64,000 nucleotides of DNA from JAFKFH01 sp017307375 (GTDB lineage Bacteria; Pseudomonadota; Alphaproteobacteria; Ferrovibrionales; Ferrovibrionaceae), in assembly GCA_965229335.1 (NCBI GenBank), contig OZ245874.1:62001-126000 (forward strand), written 5' to 3'. Below, one piece after another: positions 45,671 to 53,656 of the stretch. Position numbers and translations under genes: made by a program. A model generated the notes under the pieces. That model was not told the origin of the DNA and did no database searches. It saw only the letters and a list, made by a program, of their open reading frames with translations. Position 1 is the first letter of the stretch; every line of letters starts with the position of its first letter.

Positions 45671-48600
45671 GTGACACCCAGCACCGCCGAGATCTACACC
45701 TCCCACGTTCCGGCGCTGGCCACGCTGGTGGCGCTGGGCTGGACTTACCGGTCGCCGGCCGAATGCCTGGCCGCGCGCGGCGGCTCGCAGGGGGTGGTGC
45801 TGCTGCCGGAACTGGTGGAAACGCTGCGCCGGCGGACCTTCGAGTACAAGGGCCGCACCTATCCGCTGTCGACCAACGCGATCGAGCAGATCGTGCGCGA
45901 ACTGTCGTCGCCGGCGCTGAACGAAGGGTTGCTGACCGCCAACCAGCAGCTTTACGACGCCCTGACCCTGGGGGTCACGGTCACCGAGTTCGTCGACGGC
46001 AAGCGCCACGGCGTCACCGTGCCGATCATCGACTGGCAGCGGCCGGCCGCCAACCGCTTCACCGTCAGCGAGGAAGTCGAGCTGCTGGCCAGCGGCGGCG
46101 GGCACGTGCGCCGGCCCGACATCGTCGGTTATGTCAACGGCCTGCCGCTGCTGGTGATCGAGGCCAAGCGGCCCGACAGCGGCAACCCGAACAAGGCGAT
46201 GGTCGACGAAGGCATCAGCCAGATGATCCGCAACCAGGGGCAGGACGAAATTCCGCAGCTGTTCGCCTATGCCCAGCTGCTGCTGGCGATCGGCATGACC
46301 GACGGGCGTTATGGCACCACGCGGACGCCGCGCAGGTTCTGGGCACGCTGGCGCGAGGAAGCGCTGGACGAGGCGCATTTCAGGGAGGTCAAGAACCGCG
46401 CGCTGGGCACCGATCCGCGCGAGGCGCTGCTGCGCCATCGCCTGGCCGAGGTCAGGGCCCATTTCGTCGGGTTGTGGAGCGGCGAGCAGGAAGTCACCGG
46501 CCAGGACCGGCTGCTGATCAGCCTGTGCGCCCCCGGGCGGTTCCTGGATTTCGTCGGCGGCTTCATGCTGTTCGATCGCAAGGTCGGCAAGGTCGCGGCC
46601 CGCCATCAGCAGTATTTCGGCATCAAGGCGCTGCTGGAGCGGCTGCGCGTCGTCCGCCCCGATGGCGGGCGCGAAGGCGGGGTGATCTGGCATACCACCG
46701 GATCGGGCAAGAGCTTCACCATGGTCATGCTGTGCCGGGCGCTGCTGCGGGACGAGGCGCTGAAGGCCTGCCGCATCGTGGTGGTGACCGACCGGCGCGA
46801 CCTGGAGAAGCAGCTGGCCGGCAATTTCCTGACCGGCGGGGCCTTCGGCTCGGACCTGGCCGACAAGGAGGGGGCGAAGGCCAAGGCGTCGTCCGGCCGC
46901 GATCTGGCCCGCCGCATCGGCCGGGGCAGCGAGCGGATCGTCTTCACCATCGTCAACAAGTTCGCCGGCGCCGCCAAGCTGCCGGAATGCCGCAACGACA
47001 GCGCCGATCTGATCGTGCTGGTCGACGAAGGGCATCGCAGCCAGGGCGGCGAGAACCACGAGCGGATGCGCCAGGCCCTGCCCAATGCCGGTTATGTCGC
47101 CTTCACCGGCACCCCGCTGCTGAAGGAGGAGAAGACCGCGAGCAAGTTCGGCCGGATCATCCACGCCTATACGATGCGCGATGCCGTCGGCGACGGCACG
47201 GTGACGCCGCTGCTGTACGAGGAGCGCCGGCCGCTGCTGGACGTCAACGATGCCGCGATCGACAACTGGTTCGAGAAGATCACGCTGGGCCTGTCGGAGA
47301 AGCAGCGCAGCGACCTGAAGGCGAAATACGGCAAGAAGGGGCCGGTCTACGGCTCGGGCAACCGGATCGACCTGATCGCCTGGGACATCGCGGTCCATTT
47401 CAGGACCAATTTCAAGGATCTCGACCTGGGGCTGAAAGGCCAGATCGCCACCGACAGCAAGCTGTCGGCGATCCGCTACAAGAAGGCGCTGGACGCGACC
47501 GGCCAGGTCAGCAGCGCCATCGTCATCTCCTCGCCCGACACCCGCGAAGGCCATGCGGAGGTCGACGAGGCCGAGCTGCCCGAAGTGCTGCAATGGTGGA
47601 AGGAGAACGTCACCGGCGACCCGGAAGCCTACGAGCGCCGGATCGTCGAGGATTTCGCCACCGAGGGCCGCCCCGACCTGCTGATCGTGGTCGACAAGCT
47701 GCTGACCGGCTTCGACGAGCCGCGCAACGCGGTGCTCTATATCGACAAGCCGCTGAAGCAGCACAATCTGATCCAGGCCATCGCCCGGGTGAACCGCCTG
47801 CACGAGCACAAGAAGTTCGGCCTGCTGATCGACTATCGCGGCATCCTGGCGGAACTCGATGCCGCGCTGGCCGAGTATCAGGATCTGGCCCAGCGCACCC
47901 AGGGCGGCTTCGACGTCGCGGACATCGACGGCCTCTACGCCAATGTCAGCACCGAGTACAAGCGGCTGCCCGCCCTGCACGACGCGCTGTGGGCGATCTT
48001 CGCCGGGGTGCGCAACCGCCACGACATCGAACAGTACCGCCAGGTGCTGATGCCGCGCTACGCCGGGGGCGAGGCCGGCGTCCCGACCGACGCCAGCCAG
48101 AAGATCCGCGAGGATTTCTATGCGGCGCTGACCTCGTTCGGCATGTGCCTGCGCACCGCGCTGGCCAGCCGCTCGTTCTTCGAGGACGGGGCATTCTCCG
48201 AGGGCCAGATCGCCGCCTACAAGCGCGACCTGAAGTTCTTCTCCGACCTGCGGCGCATCGCCCGGCGGGATGCCCAGGAAACCGTCGACTTCAGCGCCTA
48301 CGAAGACCAGATCCGCAAGCTGGTCGACCGCTACGTGATCGGCGAGGACATCGTGGCCGACGGCAGGCTGCTGGACGTCACCGATCTCGCCGGCCAGCCG
48401 CCGGAGACCTGGAGCCCGGAAAAGACGCGCAACGAGACCGACATCATCCGCACCCGGCTGACCCGCACGATCGAACAGGATCTGATCGACGATCCCTATG
48501 CGCAGCGGCATTTCTCTGAACTGCTGAAGGCGGCGATCGCCGAGGCCTCGGCCCTGTTCGATCACCCGCTGAAGCAATACGCGATCTTCCGCGAGGTCGA

Positions 48601-48937
48601 GACGCGGCTGGGCGATCGGGCGGTCGAGGGGACGCCCGCCGCTCTCGCCGGCAACCGGCATGCCACCGCCTATTTCGGCATCGTCCGCCTGGTGCTCGGC
48701 GATGCCGTGGCGCTGGGTCCGGACAGCGACGACCTGGTCGCCGCCGCGCTGGACATCGACCGCATCGTGCGGACCGCGGTCGCCGAAAACTCGCTCAATC
48801 CGACCAATGTCGAGGCGGCGATCCGCAAGGCGGTGCTGCCGCGCCTGTTTCAGCTGACGGGGCTGGACCCCGCCCGCGCGATCACCGACCGAGTGGTGGA
48901 GGTCACACGGGCCGGGTTGTCGCGGACCACCCCCTGA
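45671..48937 (+). CDS. hsdR: Type I restriction endonuclease subunit HsdR
   Basis: 1088 residues, GTG start at 45671. N-terminal PD-(D/E)XK nuclease: RPDIVGYVNGLPLLVIEAKR gives the D...E-x-K triad. Then SF2 translocase motifs: Walker A HTTGSGKSFTMVMLC, VVTDRRDLEKQL, DEGH box LVDEGHRSQGG, motif III FTGTPL, and motifs V/VI in LLIVVDKLLTGFDEPRNAVL, YIDKPLKQHNLIQAIARVNR. C-terminal helical domain to the end. A 79-bp gap separates it from hsdS, the only gap in the operon, and the start has a weak ribosome site. Confidence 0.96.
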   Translation: MTPSTAEIYTSHVPALATLVALGWTYRSPAECLAARGGSQGVVLLPELVETLRRRTFEYKGRTYPLSTNAIEQIVRELSSPALNEGLLTANQQLYDALTLGVTVTEFVDGKRHGVTVPIIDWQRPAANRFTVSEEVELLASGGGHVRRPDIVGYVNGLPLLVIEAKRPDSGNPNKAMVDEGISQMIRNQGQDEIPQLFAYAQLLLAIGMTDGRYGTTRTPRRFWARWREEALDEAHFREVKNRALGTDPREALLRHRLAEVRAHFVGLWSGEQEVTGQDRLLISLCAPGRFLDFVGGFMLFDRKVGKVAARHQQYFGIKALLERLRVVRPDGGREGGVIWHTTGSGKSFTMVMLCRALLRDEALKACRIVVVTDRRDLEKQLAGNFLTGGAFGSDLADKEGAKAKASSGRDLARRIGRGSERIVFTIVNKFAGAAKLPECRNDSADLIVLVDEGHRSQGGENHERMRQALPNAGYVAFTGTPLLKEEKTASKFGRIIHAYTMRDAVGDGTVTPLLYEERRPLLDVNDAAIDNWFEKITLGLSEKQRSDLKAKYGKKGPVYGSGNRIDLIAWDIAVHFRTNFKDLDLGLKGQIATDSKLSAIRYKKALDATGQVSSAIVISSPDTREGHAEVDEAELPEVLQWWKENVTGDPEAYERRIVEDFATEGRPDLLIVVDKLLTGFDEPRNAVLYIDKPLKQHNLIQAIARVNRLHEHKKFGLLIDYRGILAELDAALAEYQDLAQRTQGGFDVADIDGLYANVSTEYKRLPALHDALWAIFAGVRNRHDIEQYRQVLMPRYAGGEAGVPTDASQKIREDFYAALTSFGMCLRTALASRSFFEDGAFSEGQIAAYKRDLKFFSDLRRIARRDAQETVDFSAYEDQIRKLVDRYVIGEDIVADGRLLDVTDLAGQPPETWSPEKTRNETDIIRTRLTRTIEQDLIDDPYAQRHFSELLKAAIAEASALFDHPLKQYAIFREVETRLGDRAVEGTPAALAGNRHATAYFGIVRLVLGDAVALGPDSDDLVAAALDIDRIVRTAVAENSLNPTNVEAAIRKAVLPRLFQLTGLDPARAITDRVVEVTRAGLSRTTP

Positions 48938-49662
48938 TGCGGCTGGTCCTGCGCTACGGCTCCCTGACCGCCGAATACGACGTCCGCGAAAACGCCCGGC
49001 TGACCGCCAGGCTGCGCATTCATGTCGAGCCGGGCGGCACGCTGGTGGTCGAGGCGCCGGTCGGAACCCCGGAAACCAAGATCCGGGCCGGGGTGCAGAA
49101 GCGCGCCCGCTGGATCATGGATCATCTGGCGCGTTTCGAGGAATACCGCCGCCACGTCGTGCCGCGCGACTACGCCAGCGGCGAGACGCATTTCTATCTC
49201 GGGCGCCGCTACAAGCTGCAGATCGTCGCCCGGCCCGGGGCGCGGCGGGCCATGCGGCTGGTCGCGGGGCGGATGGAAGTTACCGCGCCGAACGGCGACG
49301 CCGTCGATGCGCGGCTGGCGCTGCAGCGCTGGTACCGGCTGCGCGCGCTGGCCTATTTCACCGCGCGCACGGCACGCTGGGCCGCCGCGCTGCCGTGGGT
49401 CGAGGCCCCGCCGCCGATCAGGCTGCTGACGATGAAGCGCTATTGGGGCAGCTGTTCGCCCCGCGGCGCCATCACGCTCAATCCGGCGCTGGTCAAGGCC
49501 CCGGCGCATTGCATCGACTATGTCCTGCTGCACGAGCTTTGCCACCTGGCCGAACATAACCACAGCGCGCGCTTCTACGCGCTGCTCGACCGCCACATGC
49601 CCGATTGGCGGGCGGCCAAGGACGAGCTGGACGCGATGTCCGAGATGCTGCTGGCGGCGTGA
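48937..49662 (+). CDS. YgjP-like metallopeptidase (DUF45)
   Basis: 241 residues, starting within the hsdR stop (TGATG). Zinc protease-like motif LLHELCHLAEHNHSARFYAL (HE-x2-H with a later Glu/His) and the YgjP signature LLTMKRYWGSCSPRGAITLN. Such proteins are frequently the last gene of type I RM operons; substrate and role are unknown. The stop lies only 3 bp from the ancestral stop codon of the convergent TAXI gene, so the right end of the RM operon abuts that gene exactly. Confidence 0.9.
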   Translation: MRLVLRYGSLTAEYDVRENARLTARLRIHVEPGGTLVVEAPVGTPETKIRAGVQKRARWIMDHLARFEEYRRHVVPRDYASGETHFYLGRRYKLQIVARPGARRAMRLVAGRMEVTAPNGDAVDARLALQRWYRLRALAYFTARTARWAAALPWVEAPPPIRLLTMKRYWGSCSPRGAITLNPALVKAPAHCIDYVLLHELCHLAEHNHSARFYALLDRHMPDWRAAKDELDAMSEMLLAA

Positions 49663-49665
49663 CGG

Positions 49666-49793
49666 TCAGGGCGGCAGCAGGCCGGCCTCGCGATAGAAGC
49701 GGGCCGCGCCGGGATGCAGCGGCAGGCCGAGGCCCGCCACCGCGGTGGCAAGGCGGATGACCGTACCCTGGGCGTGCCGGAATTGAGGATTTT
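49666..49793 (-). pseudogene. Detached 3' end of the TAXI receptor gene
   Basis: Read right to left, this stretch encodes VIRLATAVAGLGLPLHPGAA plus RFYREAGLLPP and a TGA stop at 49668-49666. It is the natural-looking C-terminus of a TAXI receptor. The same protein segment, except its last residues, ends the intact gene at 50712-51698. A 1-nt deletion near 49777 and several substitutions break the frame at its upstream side. It is the remnant left when the AT-rich gene inserted. Confidence 0.85.
49682..49793. repeat. Direct repeat copy L flanking the AT-rich gene
   Basis: 49682-49762 is identical (81 of 81 bases) to 50758-50838. The following 31 bases (49763-49793) match 50839-50870 with four substitutions and one missing base. 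Homology stops at the TTTT at 49793, where AT-rich DNA begins. Confidence 0.95.
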
Positions 49794-49822
49794 GTACATT
49801 GGATTTGAGATTGAGGGTACAA
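49792..49822. promoter_or_regulatory. Inverted repeat in the AT-rich leader
   Basis: TTGTAC (49792-49797) and GTACAA (49817-49822) are inverted, 19 bp apart, at the very start of the AT-rich leader. A TATAGT hexamer (49836-49841) lies just downstream and could be a -10. The 168-bp leader up to the next gene is otherwise non-coding and AT-rich; no other motif was recognised. Confidence 0.35.
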
Positions 49823-49961
49823 GACTATGTTCCTATATAGTGATTGCAATTGTGTTTTCTAATTCTGGATTTTTTGGCTATATTTTTGTAAATCTTTCTA
49901 GATTTGCTCTTAAGCGATTCGGAACTGGGCCTTGTATGCTAATCGAGATGGGAGCCATCCT

Positions 49962-50708
49962 ATGACAGATAAAGTATCTCTAGAAATATCTTATAATCTA
50001 GACAGGATTATTCGGCTAATTAGAAGCAATGGTGATTCTATGTCTAAGACAAAGATTAGAAATCATCTTCAATTTACCGAACATGAGGTCATAAGTGCAT
50101 TAGATTATGGATGCAATGGAAAGTTCCTTCAGAGAGAAGAAATGAATTTTTATTCGATAAAGAAGGACTTTGTGATAAACGAGGAGAGATTTTACCCGTC
50201 AGTCGAAGTTGGACTGAAAAAGCTTTGGCAGTCCGAAAACTTTCACGAGAATGAATACTATCTTGAGGAAACTGCTCGTCGAGATAGTAAAATAGCTGGC
50301 AGATGGACTCGCCCGGACTTTACGATGATATCTCACAAAAAGTTCGCATGGACGATTGGTCACGAATTTGATGTGGTAACGTTTGAAGTAAAAAGACCAG
50401 ACAGCTGCAATGTTTTAGCTGTATTTGAAGCACTCTCTCACGCGACTGCCGCAACAAGAACTTATGTGGTATTTCCAATAGATGCTACCGAATGGGCGAA
50501 ATCTGACCCTGCACAAGAAGCACGCGTCAAAGATGAATGCTCTAGACATGGAGTCGGACTAATATTGATCGAAAATGTCTACAGAGACCCTCAACCAATA
50601 CACTTGATAAAAGCACAAAAGCGCGAAATTGACCATGAAAGGTGCAGTAATTTCCTGGACGCAGTAGTTTCTTCCGATGGAAAGCAACGAATTTCGACTT
50701 GGAAATAG
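49962..50708 (+). CDS. AT-rich gene: predicted winged-helix plus PD-(D/E)XK nuclease-like protein
   Basis: 248 residues from the ATG at 49962, preceded by GGGAG at 8 nt. No named family is recognised. Residues about 15-75 look like a winged helix (NLDRIIRLIRSNGDSMSKTK, IRNHLQFTEHEVISALDYGC). The central region has a nuclease-fold pattern: RPDFTMISHKKFAWTIG (Asp), 20 residues on FEVKRPDS (Glu-x-Lys), then ALSHATAATRTYVVFPIDA, a helix plus strand where related nucleases have a QxxxY-like element. No membrane segment or signal peptide. GC is near 40% by eye against about 68% around it, with rare-codon use (AGA, ATA), so it was recently acquired. Its position beside a type I RM operon suggests a defence function; this is inference. 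Confidence 0.8.
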   Translation: MTDKVSLEISYNLDRIIRLIRSNGDSMSKTKIRNHLQFTEHEVISALDYGCNGKFLQREEMNFYSIKKDFVINEERFYPSVEVGLKKLWQSENFHENEYYLEETARRDSKIAGRWTRPDFTMISHKKFAWTIGHEFDVVTFEVKRPDSCNVLAVFEALSHATAATRTYVVFPIDATEWAKSDPAQEARVKDECSRHGVGLILIENVYRDPQPIHLIKAQKREIDHERCSNFLDAVVSSDGKQRISTWK

Positions 50709-50711
50709 CGA

Positions 50712-51698
50712 CTACTGCCGTGGTATAACTTCGCGATCAATCAGATAACTAGGGATTCCGGCCTCGCGATAGAAGCGGGCCGCGCCGGGATGCAGCGGCA
50801 GGCCGAGGCCCGCCACCGCGGTGGCAAGGCGGATGACCTTGCCCTGGGCGTGGCCGGAATCAAGGATTTTCCGCGCCTCGTCGCTCCACAGCGCCCGGAC
50901 CACGCGGTAAGCCGTCGCGTCGGGCAGGCTGGCCAGGGTGACGAGCTGGGCGCCGACCGACAGGGTCGAGGTTTCGGGCACGCCGCGATAGGTGCCGGCG
51001 GGAATGACACCGGGCTGGAAGAACGGCTGGCGCCGGATCAGCGCCGCGATCTCCGGCCCCGCCAGCGGCAGCAGCGCCACGTCGGTTTCGGCGGCCAGGG
51101 CCGCGATCGACGCCGCCGGATAGCCGCCGACGAAGAACAGCCCGTCGAGCTGGCGGTCGCGCAGCCGCACACCGGCCTGGTCGGGCTTCAGATAGACCGC
51201 GCGGACGTCGCGGTCGCCGAGGCCGAAGGCGGCGAGCACGGCGCGGGCATCGGCCAGCGTGCCCGAACCCGGCTCGTCGAGCGAGACGGCCCGGCCGCGC
51301 AGATCGGCAACGCCGGCGATGCCGCGATCGGCACCGACCAGCAGATGCAGGCTTTCGGGATAGAGATTGGCCAGCACCCGCAAACCCTCGACCCGCGGGC
51401 GCTGTTCGTAGATCCCGGTGCCGGCATGGGCCCAATGGCTGACGTCGGCCTGGGTCAGGCCCGCCTCGTAGGCGCCCGCCACGATGCCGTTGATATTGGC
51501 GACCGACCCGTTCGACGGCACCGCCTGGGCCGACAGGCCGGGCCCCGAGATCGCGCGGGCGATCAGCTGGCCGACCGGGTAGTAGGTGCCGGCCTGGCCG
51601 CCGGTGCCGATGCGGAACGGCGCCTCCGCCTGGGCCTGAGCCTGGGTGGCCAGTGCCAGAAGACAGCAAAGCAGGCAGGCGAACCGCATCATCCCCAT
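50712..51698 (-). CDS. TAXI-type TRAP solute receptor (C-terminus replaced)
   Basis: 328 residues from the ATG at 51698 (two further ATGs follow at once). Signal peptide about 1-24 (FACLLCCLLALATQAQA/Q). TAXI family: FRIGTGGQAGTYYPVGQLIA, SNGSVANINGIVAGAYEAGL, AGLTQADVSHWAH, and AGTYRGVPETSTLSVGAQLV, LPLHPGAARFYREAG. These receptors feed glutamate-like or dicarboxylate ligands to TRAP membrane subunits, but no TRAP permease is adjacent. The last 14 residues (IPSYLIDREVIPRQ) and the TAG stop lie in DNA of the inserted segment; the ancestral ending is found 1.08 kb to the left. Confidence 0.88.
   Translation of the reverse strand: MGMMRFACLLCCLLALATQAQAQAEAPFRIGTGGQAGTYYPVGQLIARAISGPGLSAQAVPSNGSVANINGIVAGAYEAGLTQADVSHWAHAGTGIYEQRPRVEGLRVLANLYPESLHLLVGADRGIAGVADLRGRAVSLDEPGSGTLADARAVLAAFGLGDRDVRAVYLKPDQAGVRLRDRQLDGLFFVGGYPAASIAALAAETDVALLPLAGPEIAALIRRQPFFQPGVIPAGTYRGVPETSTLSVGAQLVTLASLPDATAYRVVRALWSDEARKILDSGHAQGKVIRLATAVAGLGLPLHPGAARFYREAGIPSYLIDREVIPRQ
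50758..50870. repeat. Direct repeat copy R (within the TAXI gene)
   Basis: Coding 3' part of the TAXI gene, identical over 81 bp and imperfect over the next 32 bp to copy L. Distance between copies is 1076 bp. On its left the sequence switches to the AT-richer tail that now encodes the receptor's C-terminus. Confidence 0.95.
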
Positions 51699-51828
51699 CC
51701 CCGGTGCGATATTTGCGCACCAGAATACCAGCGGCGCGACGATTGCAGGCGGCAATCTTTCACCAGACTGTCATCGAGCGCCATTAAGGTGCACGGCCGT
51801 GCCAGACTCACCGGGATCAGGAACTACA

Positions 51829-53646
51829 GTGCCACGCGTAAACATTGTCGCCCGCGACCGTGTCCGGGCCGACGACAGGCTCACTTTGCCCCGCCTGCTC
51901 GCCGATATCGACCGTCATGTCCGCTTCGCCTACCAGCCGATCGTCGCCATCGCCACCGGCGAGGTCCAGGGCTTCGAGGCGCTGCTGCGGGGCCAGGAGG
52001 CGCTGGGGTTCAGCCGCATCCCCGACCTGTTCGACGCCGCGGCCGAGGCCGGCCACCTGCTGGCGGTCGAGGAACGGCTGCGGGCCCGTGCGATCGAGGG
52101 CTTCGCGGGTTTCGGCCCGGCCCTGGGCGCCCGTCTTTTCCTCAACCTCGACAACCGCGCGCTGACGCTCGGCGATGGTGGCCTGGGCGCGCTGGAAGCC
52201 GCACTCGCCCGCCACGGCCTGGGGCCGCAATCGGTCTGCCTGGAAATCGCCGAGGCCCAGCCGCTGGGCGGGCGCGAGCTGGAGCGGCTGACGCCGTTCC
52301 GGGCGCGGTCGTTCGCGCTGGCGATCGACGATTTCGGCACCGGCCATTCCGGGCTGCGCATGCTCTACGAGACCCAGCCCGAGCAGATCAAGATCGACCG
52401 CTTCTTCATCGCCGGCATCGCGCAGGACAACAAGCGCAAGCTGTTCCTGTCGACCATCGTCGACCTCGCCCATGTCCTCGGCATCTCGGTGGTGGCCGAG
52501 GGGGTGGAGAGCGAGCAGGAATTCCTGACCTGCAAGGAGATCGGCTGCGATCTGGTCCAGGGCTATTTCATCGGCCATCCGACGCAGGACGTCGGCGGCT
52601 TCACCCGCGCCTCGGACATCGTCGCCACCGTCAACCGGCGCGACCGCCGCCGCCAGCCGTCGTCCGACCGCTATGTCCGCGATACCGTGCAGCCGATCGA
52701 TCCGATCCGCCTCGGGGCCTCGATGGCCGAGGTGCTGCATTATTTCCAGGACCATCCCGACCGCGCCTTCGTGCCCGTCGTCGACGGCGAGAACCGCCCC
52801 CGCGGCGTGGTCCGCGAAGCCTTGCTGAAGCCGCATATCTACGCCCCCTACGGCAAGGACCTGATCGCCCATCGCCGCCAGGGACCCAAGCTGGCCGACT
52901 TTCTCGACACCTGCCCGATCTGCGACGTCGATACCGACCTGGACCGGATCCTGGAAACCTTCGCCATCGACGGCAATCAGGTCGGCGTGGTCATCGCCGA
53001 GCGCGGGCGCTATCTCGGCGTGCTCGACGCCGCGGCCCTGCTGCAGGCGCTGAACGAACACAACCTGGCCTTCGCCCGCGACCAGAACCCGCTGACCCGG
53101 CTGCCCGGCAACAATTCGATCGGCCGCTATCTCGGCCACGCGGTCGAGGCCGAGACCGCCTCCTACCTGCTGGCCTATTTCGACCTCGATCATTTCAAGC
53201 CGTTCAACGACCAGTTCGGCTTCCGCGTCGGCGACCGGGCGATCCAGATGCTGGCCGACCTGCTGCGCACCCGTGCCGCCCCGCTGGGCGGATTCGTCGG
53301 CCATGTCGGCGGCGACGATTTCTTCCTGGGCCTGCGCGCGCCGGACCGCGATCAGGCGCTGGCGACGATCGCGCTGATGCTGCAGGATTTCGCCGCCGAC
53401 ATGCGCAACTTCTACGACGACACCACCCGCTCGGCCGGCTTCACCATCGGGCTCGACCGCGAGGGCCGCATCACCCGCTTTCCGCTGCTGGCCTGTTCGG
53501 CCGCGATCGGCTGGCTGCCCGAGGGTCGGCGCGAGATCGACCTGGAAACCCTGTCCAGGCGTCTGGCCGGCATGAAGAAGGATGCCAAGGAGTCGCCGGA
53601 CCGGATGGCGATCCGGGATTTCGCCGCCGGCCGGAGCGACGGCTAG
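51829..53646 (+). CDS. EAL-CBS-GGDEF signalling protein
   Basis: 605 residues from the GTG at 51829 behind AGGA (another in-frame GTG at 51799 is possible). Domain order: EAL first (FAYQPIVAIATGEVQGFEAL, LFLNLDNRALTLG, LEIAEAQPL, DDFGTGHSGLRML, IKIDRFFIAGIAQD, VVAEGVESEQEF, QGYFIGHP), then a CBS pair (FVPVVDGENRPRGVVREALL ... DGNQVGVVIAERGRYLGVLD), then GGDEF. EAL catalytic residues look complete. The GGDEF signature reads HVGGDDFFLG, with Asp in place of the Glu, so cyclase activity is doubtful. No TM segment; cytoplasmic c-di-GMP enzyme regulated by a nucleotide-binding CBS module. Confidence 0.93.
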   Translation: MPRVNIVARDRVRADDRLTLPRLLADIDRHVRFAYQPIVAIATGEVQGFEALLRGQEALGFSRIPDLFDAAAEAGHLLAVEERLRARAIEGFAGFGPALGARLFLNLDNRALTLGDGGLGALEAALARHGLGPQSVCLEIAEAQPLGGRELERLTPFRARSFALAIDDFGTGHSGLRMLYETQPEQIKIDRFFIAGIAQDNKRKLFLSTIVDLAHVLGISVVAEGVESEQEFLTCKEIGCDLVQGYFIGHPTQDVGGFTRASDIVATVNRRDRRRQPSSDRYVRDTVQPIDPIRLGASMAEVLHYFQDHPDRAFVPVVDGENRPRGVVREALLKPHIYAPYGKDLIAHRRQGPKLADFLDTCPICDVDTDLDRILETFAIDGNQVGVVIAERGRYLGVLDAAALLQALNEHNLAFARDQNPLTRLPGNNSIGRYLGHAVEAETASYLLAYFDLDHFKPFNDQFGFRVGDRAIQMLADLLRTRAAPLGGFVGHVGGDDFFLGLRAPDRDQALATIALMLQDFAADMRNFYDDTTRSAGFTIGLDREGRITRFPLLACSAAIGWLPEGRREIDLETLSRRLAGMKKDAKESPDRMAIRDFAAGRSDG

Positions 53647-53656
53647 GCCGGGCCGA

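Noticed and set aside
45563..48661. 1032-codon minus-strand open frame
   Set aside because: Antisense to hsdR, which has complete nuclease and helicase motifs.
49714..49965. Small plus-strand frame across the repeat and AT-rich leader
   Set aside because: Joins an antisense reading of the TAXI remnant to non-coding AT-rich DNA; no ribosome site or family.
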